Shown here one piece after another: positions 54,763 to 64,000 of a stretch of 64,000 nucleotides of DNA (positions are counted from its first letter, which is position 1; the number at the start of each line of letters is the position of its first letter). The notes under the pieces are model-generated. The model worked only from the letters and a program-made list of their open reading frames with translations, did not search any database and had not been told where the DNA came from. The translations under genes were made by a program, and so were the position numbers. This stretch comes from Pisolithus tinctorius (Eukaryota; Basidiomycota; Agaricomycetes; Boletales; Pisolithaceae): NCBI GenBank assembly GCA_024663395.1, contig JANFAH010000004.1, positions 3,100,001 to 3,164,000 of the forward strand, written 5' to 3'.

Positions 54763-57700
54763 TCCGCTCCTCCAGGGAGCTCGCACAGCCTGGAGGAAGC
54801 GTTGATCCCAACTGTGCGCAACCAGACATCCGACTCAACGCGTCCGCTCTTTCCAGTCCCAATTCTTTACTTCCGTCTGTAACTCTTCTGGACTATTCTG
54901 TTGATACTGTTTCTGCGTTGATCGATTCTGGCTCTTCTCACTGTTTCGTAGACCCGTCTACAATCAAAAAATATGCCATTCCTGTTTCCTCCGTCTCTCC
55001 GCCAATTCCACTCCGCTTGTTCAATGGTAGTACAAACACGGTCATTTCTCAAGAGGTAGATCTTTCCCTCCACTTTCCTTCCGGCGATGTCAATTCCATT
55101 TCATTTTATGTTACTCCATTGGATTCTTCATGTTCGCTGGTACTAGGACACAACTGGCTCACCCGCTTCAATCCGTCGATTGACTGGGTACTGGGCAGTA
55201 TATCGTTCAAACCACTGCTACAGGGAATGCCGACGCCCCAGGTGCCTTCATCACCTTCCGCTGCGACCTCCGCTCCAGATCCGACACCCTCCGCTCTGTT
55301 TGCAGCTCCGACTGCACCTCCGACAGACTCGCCGCGCTCCGCTCCGCTCGTCTCACTCATCAATGCTGCTGCATATGTCAGAGCCTGTGCTCTCCCTGGC
55401 TCTAGACAGTTCCGCTTACAGCTCTCCACTGATGATGTGAAGCTTCGTGCGTCCTCCGCTTCGTCTCCGCCTCCTGACCTCTCCTCGGTCCCTTCCGAGT
55501 ATCACGAGTTTGCCGACGTCTTTAGTAAAGACAAGGCCACTGAACTTCCACCACACCGCTCGTTCAATCTCAAGATTGCCCTCAAGGAAGGAGCTGCTCT
55601 GCCCATTGGTACAATCTACTCTCTTTCTCCGCCAGAGCTTGAAGCTCTCCGCACCTTCATTGACAAGCATCTTGGCTACGGCTTCATCAAACAATCCACC
55701 TCTGCTCACGGTGCCCCTGTCCTCTTCGTGAAAAAGAAGGACGGTTCACTCTGCCTCTGTGTTGACTATCGAGGACTCAACAAAATCACGACAAAAGATC
55801 GCTATCCGCTGCTGCTCATCTCCGACCTACTCGATTCTCCAAGCCACGCTAAAGTCTACACCAAGATCGATCTCCGCCATGCCTATCATCTGGTCCGCAT
55901 AGCAGATGGCGATGAGTGGAAAATGGCTTTCCGCACTCGTTATGGTTCTTATGAGTGGCGGGTGATGCCATTCGGTCTGACTAACGCACCTGCAGCTGTC
56001 CAGCGATTCGTCAACAGCATCTTTGCAGACATGCTCGATGTCTGCGTCATGGTATACCTCGATGACATCCTAATCTATTCGCAGGACATGGAGTCGCATC
56101 GCGAACATGTAACAGAGGTACTCCGCCGCCTTCGAAAGCATGGCCTTTATGCCAAGCCGGAGAAGTGCAAGTTTCACTCCGACTCTGTCGAGTACCTCGG
56201 TTATGTTCTTTCTCCCTCCGGTCTCACCATGTCCACTGAGAAGGTTCAGGCAGTCCGTGACTGGCCTGAGCCACGGAAGGTGCGAGACATCCAGTCTTTC
56301 CTTGGATTTGCAAATTTCTACAGACGATTCATTAATAACTACTCCGACATCGTCATTCCGCTCACTCGCCTCATGCGAAAGGGTGCTCCTTGGAACTTTT
56401 CCGAGGAGTGCCGCTCCGCTTTCCTCCGCCTGAAGGATGCCTTCAGCTCCGCTCCCATTCTCACTCATTGGGTCCCTAACGCTCCGCTTACAGTGGAAAC
56501 TGACGCCTCCGACTATGCTATTGCTGGCATTTTGTCGATCACCTGCTCCGACAGTGAACTCCGCCCAGTCGCTTTCTACTCCCGCACCATGACTGCGCCA
56601 GAACTCAACTATGATACCCACAACAAGGAGCTGTTGGCTATCTTCGAGGCCTTCCGCCATTGGTGGCATTACTTAGAAGGCTCCGGCTTACCTGTCAATG
56701 TGGTGACGGACCACAAAAACCTTGAGTACTTTTCCACCTCTAAGGTTCTCACCCATCGACAGGCCCGCTGGTCGGAGTACCTTTCCCAGTTTAATCTTTC
56801 TATCCGCTTCCACCCTGGCTGCCTAGGAGCCAAACCCGACGCACTTACGCGACGTTGGGACGTCTACCCAAAAGGGGGGGATAGGGACTACGCGCAGGTA
56901 AATCCTCACAATCTCCACCCTATGTTTACACAGGAGCAACTCGCATTGTCCCTCCATACCACTACCCTCATGGCACCTGTGCTCCACGCTGCCATGGTCT
57001 TCGATGTTGAGTGCTTGCACTCCGACATCATCTCCACCCTACCATCTGACCCTGTCTCCACCAGCCATCTTCCAACTCCGACTAAGCCTCGGTGGTCCTT
57101 GGACTCCAACGGCCTACTCCACCTTGACGGTCGCATCTTTGTCCCTGACATTGATGATCTCCACCTTCGAGTGCTTCGGTTCAAGCATGATCATCCTCTA
57201 GCCAGCCATTTCGGGCAAAAGCGCACCTTAGAACTCGTCCGCAGGGACTATGTGTGGCCCAACCTCTGCTCCGATGTAAAGGAATATGTCAGGTCTTGCA
57301 CCACCTGTGGACGGAGCAAAACTCTGCGTCACCGCCCTTATGGTCTACTGAAGCAACTCCCCGTCCCAGAGAGACCTTGGAACTCCATCTCCATGGACTT
57401 CATCGAACACCTCCCCAACTCTGACGGCTACTCCGCCATACTCGTGGTAGTGGACCGCCTCTCAAAGCAAGCAGTGTTCATCCCTACCCACGACTCCGTC
57501 ACCTCCGCCGAACTCGCTAAGCTCTTCCTAACCCATGTCTTCTCCAAGCACAGAGTACCAGCTAATGTCACCTCCAACAGAGGTCCTGAGTTCGTCTCAC
57601 GCTTCTTCCGCTCTCTAGGAAAGGCCCTTGATATGCGTCTTCACTTCACTTCGGGTTACCACCCAGAAGGCGACGGCCAGACCGAGCGAACGAACCAGAC

Positions 57701-58478
57701 CCTCGAGCAGTACCTTCGTGTCTACTGTAACTACCAACAAGACAATTGGGCGGAGCTCTTACCTCTAGCGGAGTTCACTTTCAACAATGCACCAAGTGCA
57801 ACTACTGGAGTCTCTCCCTTCTTCGCTAACAAGGGATACCATCCAAACCTGTCTGTGGTCCCTGACCAAGACTTCACCTCTCCGAGGGCTCACGATTATG
57901 TTGTCGAGCTCTCTGCCCTTCATGACTTCCTCTGCTCCGAAATGTCCGCCGCTCAACAGTGCTACCAGGGTCCAGCAGATGCTAGACACATACCTCCGCC
58001 TGAGTTCAAGGTCGGAGAACAGGCCTATGTCAAAGCCAAGTACTTCCGCTCCACTTGTCCTTTGGAGAAACTCTCCGAAAAGTACTTAGGTCCGTTTGCC
58101 ATCTTGGCCAGGCCAGGTACGCACTCCGTCACTCTTAAGCTCCCTGACTCTATGCGCTCAGTACATCCGGTCTTCCATGTCTCACAACTGGAAGCTGCAG
58201 CAGCTAACCCTTTCCCAAACTGACAACAACCTCCGCCTCCGCCAGTGGATGTCGATGGTGACCTTGAGTACGAAGTATCAGAGATACTCGACTCTAAGGT
58301 GGACCGCCGCCGCCGCCACTGTCGACTCTTGTACCTGGTCCGCTGGGCTGGTTACGAGAACACTGACGAAGAAACCTCTTGGTTGCTTGCAACTGAGCTA
58401 GATCACGCTTCCGACATAGTTTCTGCTTTCCATGAACGCTATCCGCATAAACCTGGCCCGTACCAACCTCCGCCATAA
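54754..58478 (+). pseudogene. Family A copy 3 pol, open except one stop
   Basis: Open in the -1 frame from the gag end. Protease LIDSGSSHCFVD (54918). RT with FADVFSKDKATELPPH, LCVDYRGLNKITTKDRYPL (about 55752) and VYLDDILIY (about 56052). RNase H ETDASDYAIAGIL (about 56497). Integrase zinc domain HDHPLASHFGQKRTLE...CTTCGRSK (57187-57315), then SMDFIEHLP, TSNRGPEF (about 57570; the second catalytic Asp has become Asn), and GDGQTERTNQ (Glu kept). TGA at 58221-58223 (CGA likely) cuts off the chromodomain [18 protein letters not shown] (58332-58386), which then runs to TAA at 58476-58478. With a dead integrase and a missing chromodomain it is not autonomous. Confidence 0.92.
58332..58478 (+). 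other. Chromodomain segment of family A pol
   Basis: [18 protein letters not shown] followed by [20 protein letters not shown]: the aromatic cage and W.GY...TWE-like pattern of chromodomains at the integrase C-terminus. It defines family A as a chromovirus. It is also kept in copy 1 (22130-22285) and family B (63450-63590), and deleted in copy 2. Confidence 0.85.
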
Positions 58479-58689
58479 TACTCCGCCCACATAACCTTCC
58501 TCTGCTGGCCAACTCCACCCCTCACCGAACTACCTTAAGTACTTTAGCATTTTCTCCGCTTGTCTATTTCACTTCTCAGAGTTGCGAACAAAGATCACAA
58601 GTCTATTTCGTAGTAGTACAAAAATATACAAACTAAAGACAAAAAAAAAAAAAGAAAGAAAAAAAAAAGAAAAGAAAAACAAAACTACT

Positions 58690-59554
58690 CTACTCTTCCA
58701 TCGCTGTTTCTCCGCCACCCTCCTGTTCTTCTCCACCGTCCTGCTCTCCTCCGACTTCTCCCTCTTCCTCGTTATCCCCCTCCGCACCTTCATCTGCTTC
58801 CTCTTGCTGTTCCTCCACCGCCTCTGGCTGAGGCCTCTTCCAACCTCCGCCTGTGCGCTCGAGCTCAGCCATCCTGGCCTCTCGCGCATCCTCCCTTCTC
58901 CTCATCTCCGCCCACTCCGCCCATGCGCGGTACATCCCCCACTCATCGGCAGTCCACTCCACTGCCTCTGCCATCCTCTCAAAGGCCAGCGCAGCTACCT
59001 CGTGTGCTTCGGCCTGCTTCTCCATGGCCTGCAGCTGTCTTTCCCGCTCCCACTCCGCCCACCGCATGTGGACTCCCACGCCTGAGGGACCCTCGAGCGG
59101 GGTCGCTGGCTCGTTGTCGTAGACCGTGCCGCTTAACCTGAAATAAAAAATACAAGTCAGCTCCGCCTGGCTCGTAGGATTCTGTCACTCACCTTTGCGC
59201 AGCCTCATCCCGCCTGGCCTGGGCCCTCTCCTGAGAGGCTCTCTGCCTTTGCCTTTTGGCCTCTTCCTCTGCCACCTTCTTCCTCTGTGCTTCCTCCTCT
59301 TCTTTCTGTCTCTGCTCCGCCTCCAGTCGCACCTCCTCTGCCTTTCGTCGTCTGGCCTGCTCCCGTTTGGCCTTGCGCTCTTTCTCTTTCTGCTCCGCCT
59401 CCGCTCACCGACGTGCTTTCTCCACGTTCTTCTCGCGCTCGGTGTCGGTCGAGTCGTCGGTAAGGACGACCAGCGCGTCGTCCGCGACTTGGGAGTAGTC
59501 GCGGGAGTGGCCTGGGGTTGGCTGGGGGGTTGTGTTCTCGCACTGAGAGGACAT
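58690..59554 (-). pseudogene. Antisense accessory gene of family A copy 3, zinc motif deleted
   Basis: Exon 1 starts MSSQCENTTPQPTPGHSRDY at 59554. TGA (near 59405) interrupts a basic/acidic coiled coil that otherwise runs to about 59192 (QERAQARRDEAAQR). A GTGAGT...TTAA(A)G-type intron follows. Exon 2 (about 59138-58690) begins LSGTVYDN and jumps straight to EPATPLEG, missing the Cys-rich motif that copies 1 and 2 have between these points. The second helical region (FERMAEAVEWTADEWGMYRA) and the acidic tail ending AMEE are present. So this copy encodes a version without a DNA-binding module, either a deletion or a real variant. Confidence 0.65.
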
Positions 59555-59736
59555 GGTGATGAGGGAGGAAGGTACAAAGGTTTGGTACCCTAACACGTGT
59601 TTTTAAGTGGTACTTCGAACTCCGATGGAGCTCCGCCGTGGCTAAAGTCATCATCCTCGAGGCATCAAAATGGTTTCAAATGATCAACTCGTGTTGATCT
59701 CGTCCCGAACATGCGGCCTTCAGGGGTTCAGGCCCT

Positions 59737-59749
59737 AAGGGGGGGGCAC
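59737..59749 (+). promoter_or_regulatory. Polypurine tract of family A copy 3
   Basis: AAGGGGGGGG then CAC, directly before the 3' LTR at 59750. Confidence 0.75.
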
Positions 59750-60463
59750 TGTCATGACCGTGCGTTCATTATAAGTCCCTACACACTCTGCACCCTACTC
59801 CGCTGGTCATTCACTCACTCCGCACCAACTCCACCCAACTTCTGTTGGTTGCGAACCATCTCCGCTCCGATTGCTGTCGGACTTGTGTTTCTCTCCTACC
59901 GGACCGAGCGGACCGTTCTCTGAGGGGTCATGTGACTACCTTCGCAGTCAGGTACTCTGCAGCACGCTCACCGCATGGTCCAGCGCCTGGACTATTTCCT
60001 TTTCTGGATGTTCTGTGTTACCCATTCGTATGTCCTCAGTCTACCCTTCATTCATCGTCCAGGAAATTTTACTTGAAAATTTATGAGTCTCCGTATGTCA
60101 GTTCCGATTCCGGTTACTGTACCTCCATAGCAGTATAAGAGCATGTACTGTACTCCGCTGTTCTCCAGTACGAATATCAACTTAGTTCCTACTCCCTCTG
60201 ATTCCATCTTCTGCCTGTCGGAGTTATCTCCGACTCTCCGTCTGTACTCTCCCTCTGAAATACGAGGGCTGAGATCATGCAAGGGGGTAGCGCACAAGCT
60301 AAACCCGATGCCCTCACTCTGCTCCGCCTTTGTCTTGGCGGTCTTCGTTCCTGCTGACACTCCGCTAGTCAGAGTTCTGTTCTTCTGTGTCGGACTTGCT
60401 TCCGAACCCCTCTCTAGACCTTATATAGCGTCGGAGTTGGTCGGAGTAGGCCCGGACTTGACA
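59750..60463 (+). repeat. 3' LTR of family A copy 3
   Basis: 714 bp, TGTCATGACC...ACTTGACA, followed by CTGGC. Confidence 0.95.
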
Positions 60464-61513
60464 CTGGCCTCAGATGTACCAAGATGTCACCCATCATGTC
60501 TGCTCTTGCCATGAATGCCAGATCTGAAGCACTCATAAAGCAGAGGTTCCCATCACCATTTCTGCTTCCCCCAGAATCTTTATGAAGGTCTACGTCGATG
60601 TCATGCTCATGCCCAAAGCACATGGTTATCGCTATCTTGTTGCAGCTCGAGATGATCTTTCCCTCGCTGCAGAAGGTCATGCTCTTCATCATGCCAATGC
60701 AGACAGTCTTGCTAAATTCTTCTGGGAAGAAGTCTTCTGTCGTTATGGTGTTATTGCCCAGGTTGTCACTGATAATGGCAGTGAGGTCAAGGGCGCCTTT
60801 GAGAGACTCATGAAGCATTACTCCATTCCTCAGATTCATATCTCCCCATATAATTCCAAGGCAAATGGAGTTGTGGAACATGGTCACTTTGTTATCAGAG
60901 AAGCTGTCATCAAGGCTTGTGAAGGAGATCTTTCCCTTTGGCCATCCAAAGTCCATCACACGTTCTTTGTAGACAAGGTCACTACTCGTTGCTCCACTGG
61001 ATTCAGCCCCTACTTCCTGCTACATGGTCTTGATCCTGTCCTGCCTTTTGATCTCTTTGAGTCTACCTATCTCGTTGAAGGATTCTACTCTGGAATGTCG
61101 TCTCAAGAGCTTCTCGCACTTTGCATTCATCAGTTGGAAAGGAGAGAAGAAGATATCAGTGCCACTTTCGCTACTTTGCAGAAGTCTCGTTTATGCTCCA
61201 AGGGTCAGTTTGAGAAGAGGTATGTTTTACGGTTGATGAAGTTGGCTTATGAGCCAGGAGATTTGGTATTGGTTCGCAACACACAGATAGAGAAAGAACT
61301 GGATCACAAGTCAAAGCCACGCTACCTTGGTCCCTATGAGGTTGTTTGTCGCACCAAGGGAGGCTCCTATGTCCTTAAAGAACTTGATGGCACCATTTCT
61401 GCTTGTGGTGTCACGGCATTTCGACTCATTCCTTATTATTCTCACCACACTCCCTTACCCAGTGTTATGGAAGAAGAAAGAGATGAAGAAGAGGATAATA
61501 ACAGCAGTAACAA

Positions 61514-61521
61514 TAACGACA

Positions 61522-61587
<66 letters not shown>

Positions 61588-61588
61588 T
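61514..61588 (+). repeat. (GAT)n microsatellite
   Basis: About 25 nearly uninterrupted GAT units, encoding poly-Asp at the end of the element C integrase frame. It abuts the truncated 3' LTR. Confidence 0.95.
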
Positions 61589-61883
61589 GTAACTCGTCAT
61601 CGACTTGCGCCAGGAGCACATCTTATCAAAGTCCTTCATCCCAAGTCCTTTCAGCTGAACACCTTCACTCTGTTCAGCAGCCCCCATCCAGTCATCATTC
61701 AGCCATCTGCTCTTGCGTAACTCGTTGACAACTTGCACTAGGAGCACCTGCCATCAAAGTTTCCCCCACACATTTAGGTTTTCTGCACTCCAGGTTCCAC
61801 AGAGGCAAACCACCACTCGCTCTTATTTGTCTTTTGTGTTGGTTCTGGTTGGTTTTCACCACCTTTCCACACTTTGACTCACA
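61588..61883 (+). repeat. 3' LTR of element C, 5'-truncated
   Basis: It matches only the last ~300 bp (from about 39355) of the 1,860-bp 5' LTR. U3, including the LTR reading frame and the TATA box, is missing. The break is at the GAT repeat. Confidence 0.85.
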
Positions 61884-63780
61884 CTGCCACCAAGCTTGCT
61901 GGTCAGAGTTCCTGTCTCAGTTCAATATGATCATTAGATTCAGGCCCAGTAAGCTCAGGGCCAAGCCTGATGCCCTAACTAGATGATGGGATGTCTACCC
62001 CAAAGAGGGGGATAGCAGCTATGCCCAAGTGAACCCACAAAATCTGAGACTGGTCTTCACCCAGGAGCAACTAGCAGTCTCCCTTCATGCAACATACCTC
62101 AAGTACCTGGTCTTACAAGCAGTTGCCTTAATGGATATAGAAAAACTTCATAATGATATCCTGACCGCACTGCCAGATGACCTAGTCTCACAAATCCGCC
62201 TGTCTGACATGTCTGATCCCCAGTGGTCAGTAGATGACACCAGCTTCCTTCAGCTTGATGGAAGGATCTATGTGCCAGACTCAAACGACCTTCACCTTAG
62301 GGTCTTGTGCCTTAAACATGACCACCCTCTGTCCAACCATTTCAGCCAGAACCACACCCTAGAGCTCATTTGGCATGAATATACCTGGCCTGGCCTCAGG
62401 ACATTTGTCAAAGACTATGTCCAGTCTTGCATGGCCTGTGCTCAGGCTAAGGTTCCCCACCATCAGCCTTACAGCCTCCTTAAGCAACTTCTGGTGCCAG
62501 AGAAGCCATGGAATTCTATCTCTATGGATTTCATTGAGCAACTTCCAGCCTCAACCAGCTTCACAGCCATCCTCATTGTAGTTGACCAGCTTTCCAAGCA
62601 GGCCATATTCATCCCCACCCATGACACTATCACAGCCCCAGAACTCGCCAAGCTGTTCCTACTCCATGTCTTTTCAAAACATGGAGTGCTGGCCCATGTA
62701 ACCTCAGACCGAGGCTCGGAGTTTGTCTCCCACTTCTTCCAGTCACTCGGTAAGGCCTTAGATATGCACTTACACTTCACCTCGGGCTACCACCATGAAG
62801 GTGATGGCCAGACCAAGAGGACCAACCAGACCCTTGAACAGTATCTCTGAGTGTACTGCAACTACCAGCAGGACAACTGGGCCAACTTACTACCCCTGGC
62901 CAAGTTTGCTTATAACAATGCCCCTAGCACTACTACTGGTGTTTCACCCTTTTTTGCTAATAAGGGCTACCATCCCAACATCTCAGTATACCCTGAGCAT
63001 GATCTTACCTCTGCTCAGGCTTGTGACTATGCAGTTGACTTAGACTCACTGCATCAATACCTATGGGAAGAAATGACCCTTGCACAACAGCACTACCAAG
63101 GACCAGCTGATGCTAAATGCATGCCAGCCCTGGACTTCAAGGTCAGTGACCAGGTGTATGTCAAAGCCAAATACTTCTGGTCAACCTGGCCTTCCAAGGA
63201 GCCCTCCAAAAAGAACCTTGGACCATACCCAGTCATAGCCCAGGCCAGTACCCACTCATTCACACTGTGCCTGCTGGACTCAATGTGCACAGTACATCTG
63301 GTCTTCCATGTTTCCCAACTTGAGCTGGCCATCCCTAACACCATCCCAAACCGGACTCAACCACCACCCCCACCAGTCGAAGTTGACAGAGAACTAGAGT
63401 TTGAGGTGGCTGAAATCCTCAACTCCAAAGTTGACCAGCATCGCCAGTGTTGGCTTCAATACTTAGTCCATTGGACCAGCTACAAGGGGACCAATGAAGA
63501 AACTACTTGGGTACTCACCACTGAGCTAGACAATGCATCTGAACTCGTACAAGAATTTCATTCCCGCTACCCTGGTAAACCCGGGCCATACCAATGAGGA
63601 CCTGTCTCAACCAGCCTCAGTTTCTGTTTCTGTTCCCTATTGGTATCTAGTGTTCCTTTGATCTCTTACTTACTTTGTTTTCTCTTTCTTGTTTTCTCTT
63701 ACTGTACTATAGAAGACCAAGACCAGACACTGCACATGACATTCACAGAGGAAAAAACTACAAGACTATATGCTATGGAA

Positions 63781-64000
63781 CTACTCGGCCTCAGCCATGG
63801 TGTCATCCTCCCTGCTGGACTCCTCCTCCTTGTCCTCACCATGGGCCCTCAGCCAGTCAGAATTGAGCTCAGATGAGCCTGAGTCTGAGGGGGACATGGC
63901 CATCCTGAAGCCATAGGACTTGTTGAGCATTGCCTCAAGCACATCAGCGATCCTACCAGAGTTCTCAGCCATGGTCTCATGGGCCTCAAAGAGGCCCACC
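63781..64000 (-). pseudogene. Antisense frame of family B, C-terminal part (partial, runs off window)
   Basis: A minus-strand frame open to the window edge, ending with TAG at 63781. It reads LFEAHETMAENSGRIADV, then a Ser-rich part and an acidic tail (HGEDKEEESSREDD, MAEAE). The position (about 180 bp after the chromodomain stop), orientation and layout (EAHE helix, acidic end) match the family A antisense gene (EAHEVAALAFERMAEAVE, acidic end AMEE). The start and any zinc motif would be outside the window. No stop is visible in this part. Confidence 0.5.

Larger units (their letters stand above)
52719..60463 (+). mobile_element. Ty3/gypsy chromovirus family A, copy 3 (best preserved)
   Basis: 7,745 bp with TSD CTGGC at 52714-52718 and 60464-60468, inserted in the integrase region of element C. 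Both LTRs are 714 bp. Gag has one stop (codon 4), and pol is open for over 1,100 codons up to a stop before the chromodomain. The antisense gene is present with an internal deletion. CpG content is high compared with copies 1 and 2, so it is the youngest family A copy here. Confidence 0.95.
43690..61592 (+). pseudogene. Element C RT, RNase H and integrase, twice interrupted
   Basis: RT begins about 43990, with WVCVMKKNGKIHIIHDLQPL (about 44495), LFSGFDARQLHPDSRDLMSF and NVFIDDLPVKGP (about 44830). The LINE splits it after YEDAD. It resumes at 51445 with PENPGIHRFIWEH, then connection and RNase H (VLSVDTSNVAIGFVLSQYDE, about 51900) and TGA at 52378-52380. The integrase zinc domain (FLCGDQLFKRR, LGHHGVFGVF) is split by family A copy 3 and resumes at 60464. 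Its core has YVDVMLMPKAHGYRYLV, VVTDNGSEVKGAFERL and NGVVEHGHFVIREA, so the D,D,E residues look present. The tail reads LVLVRNTQIEKELDHK and YLGPYEVVCRTKGGSYVLKE (GPY/F-like), then poly-Asp from a GAT repeat. No chromodomain. Confidence 0.84.
37794..61883 (+). mobile_element. Element C: Ty3/gypsy-like LTR element with 1.86-kb LTRs
   Basis: It runs from TGTCACACACC at 37794 to GACTCACA at 61883, with TSD CTGC (37790-37793 and 61884-61887), inside the RNase H region of family B. Its own sequence is 5' LTR, gag, protease, a long linker, RT-RNase H, integrase and a truncated 3' LTR. The LINE (44888-51434) and family A copy 3 (52719-60463) are inserted in it. RT and integrase differ from families A and B (RT motif FIDD; no chromodomain seen). 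It is inactive through stops, a frame change near 43680 and 3' LTR loss. Confidence 0.88.
33323..63597 (+). pseudogene. Family B pol, interrupted three times
   Basis: Protease 33323-33742, with SGSMHCFID in place of the usual DSGS, so the catalytic Asp is lost. RT 35609-36702 with [24 protein letters not shown] (about 36420) and TGA at 36212 and 36524. RNase H 37396-37793 with ETDASDYAI. Then, after element C, 61888-63597: integrase H2C2 (about 62310-62440), SMDFIEQLP, TSDRGSEFVS, and GDGQTKR where Glu is expected, TGA at 62848, and a chromodomain (QYLVHWTSYKGTNEETTW, about 63460) ending at 63597. Stops are mainly TGA. The chromodomain is thought in this group to guide integration to modified histones. 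Confidence 0.86.
31317..64000 (+). mobile_element. Ty3/gypsy chromovirus family B, right end outside window
   Basis: It starts TGTCATAGCC at 31317 inside the 3' LTR of family A copy 1. Its parts are LTR 31317-31841, gag 31880-33247, protease 33323-33742, RT 35609-36702, RNase H 37396-37793, and rest of RNase H to chromodomain 61888-63597, then an antisense frame to the edge. It is interrupted by a solo LTR of element C, a Tc1 fragment and element C. The proteins are clearly related to family A, but the LTR is different and shorter (525 bp). Numerous stops make it inactive. Confidence 0.88.

Noticed and set aside
5607..58223. Many in-frame TGA codons, as if TGA were read as an amino acid
   Set aside because: TAG and TAA nonsense also occur, intact relatives have CGA at the same sites where comparable, and the LINE and gag genes end normally. 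CpG decay explains it.
1..64000. tRNA, rRNA, CRISPR arrays, bacterial operons
   Set aside because: None recognised by reading; introns, LTRs and the LINE show eukaryotic, fungal DNA.

Overview
The window looks like repeat-rich intergenic DNA of an agaricomycete (Basidiomycota). The signs are chromodomain-carrying Ty3/gypsy elements (chromoviruses), two different tnp2-type DNA transposons with multi-intron genes, Tc1/mariner relatives, a LINE whose ORF2 carries APE endonuclease, RT and RNase H, and short fungal introns (GTAAG/GTGAG...CAG/TAG). The heavy load of nested elements would suit an ectomycorrhizal species, but the sequence does not name the organism. Apart from one eroded membrane-protein pseudogene at the left edge (277-848), I can support no host gene; nearly everything from 894 to the right edge is transposable element.

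The layout is a nest of insertions that target-site duplications (TSDs) let one unpick. Level 0 is a gypsy element, family A copy 1, starting at 894. Its 5' LTR is split by a 14.2-kb tnp2 transposon (T2, 956-15121), and one intron of a T2 gene holds a complete 7.2-kb CACTA element (T1, 1725-8942, TSD TCA). The pol of copy 1 holds a foldback Tc1/mariner-type element (20443-22016, TSD TA). Its 3' non-coding part holds family A copy 2 (22345-30142, TSD CTTAC). Its 3' LTR is split at 31317 by a related chromovirus, family B, which runs past the window end. Inside B pol sit a solo LTR (33743-35608), a truncated Tc1 element (36705-37394) and a third LTR element, C (37794-61883, TSD CTGC). C in turn holds a LINE (44888-51434) inside its RT and a full family A element, copy 3 (52719-60463, TSD CTGGC), inside its integrase.

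Family A elements have 714-bp LTRs, a gag with one CCHC knuckle, a pol in the -1 frame entered at an A_AAA_AAT heptamer directly before the gag stop, the order protease-RT-RNase H-integrase-chromodomain, and, between pol and the 3' LTR, a spliced gene on the opposite strand. That antisense gene encodes coiled coils and a zinc-cluster-like motif. A matching antisense reading frame lies at the same place in family B. Element C has unusual 1.86-kb LTRs, each containing the same open 159-codon reading frame, and carries many copies of an imperfect palindrome.

Decay is graded. In an aligned ~150-bp stretch of gag I counted 15 CpG in copy 3, 10 in copy 2 and 0 in copy 1, with CG replaced by TG or CA. 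Most in-frame stops are TGA where a relative or the protein context calls for CGA. This fits CpG methylation and deamination of silenced repeats, oldest (outermost) most eroded. The LINE is the freshest element: its two ORFs are interrupted only by one late TGA.
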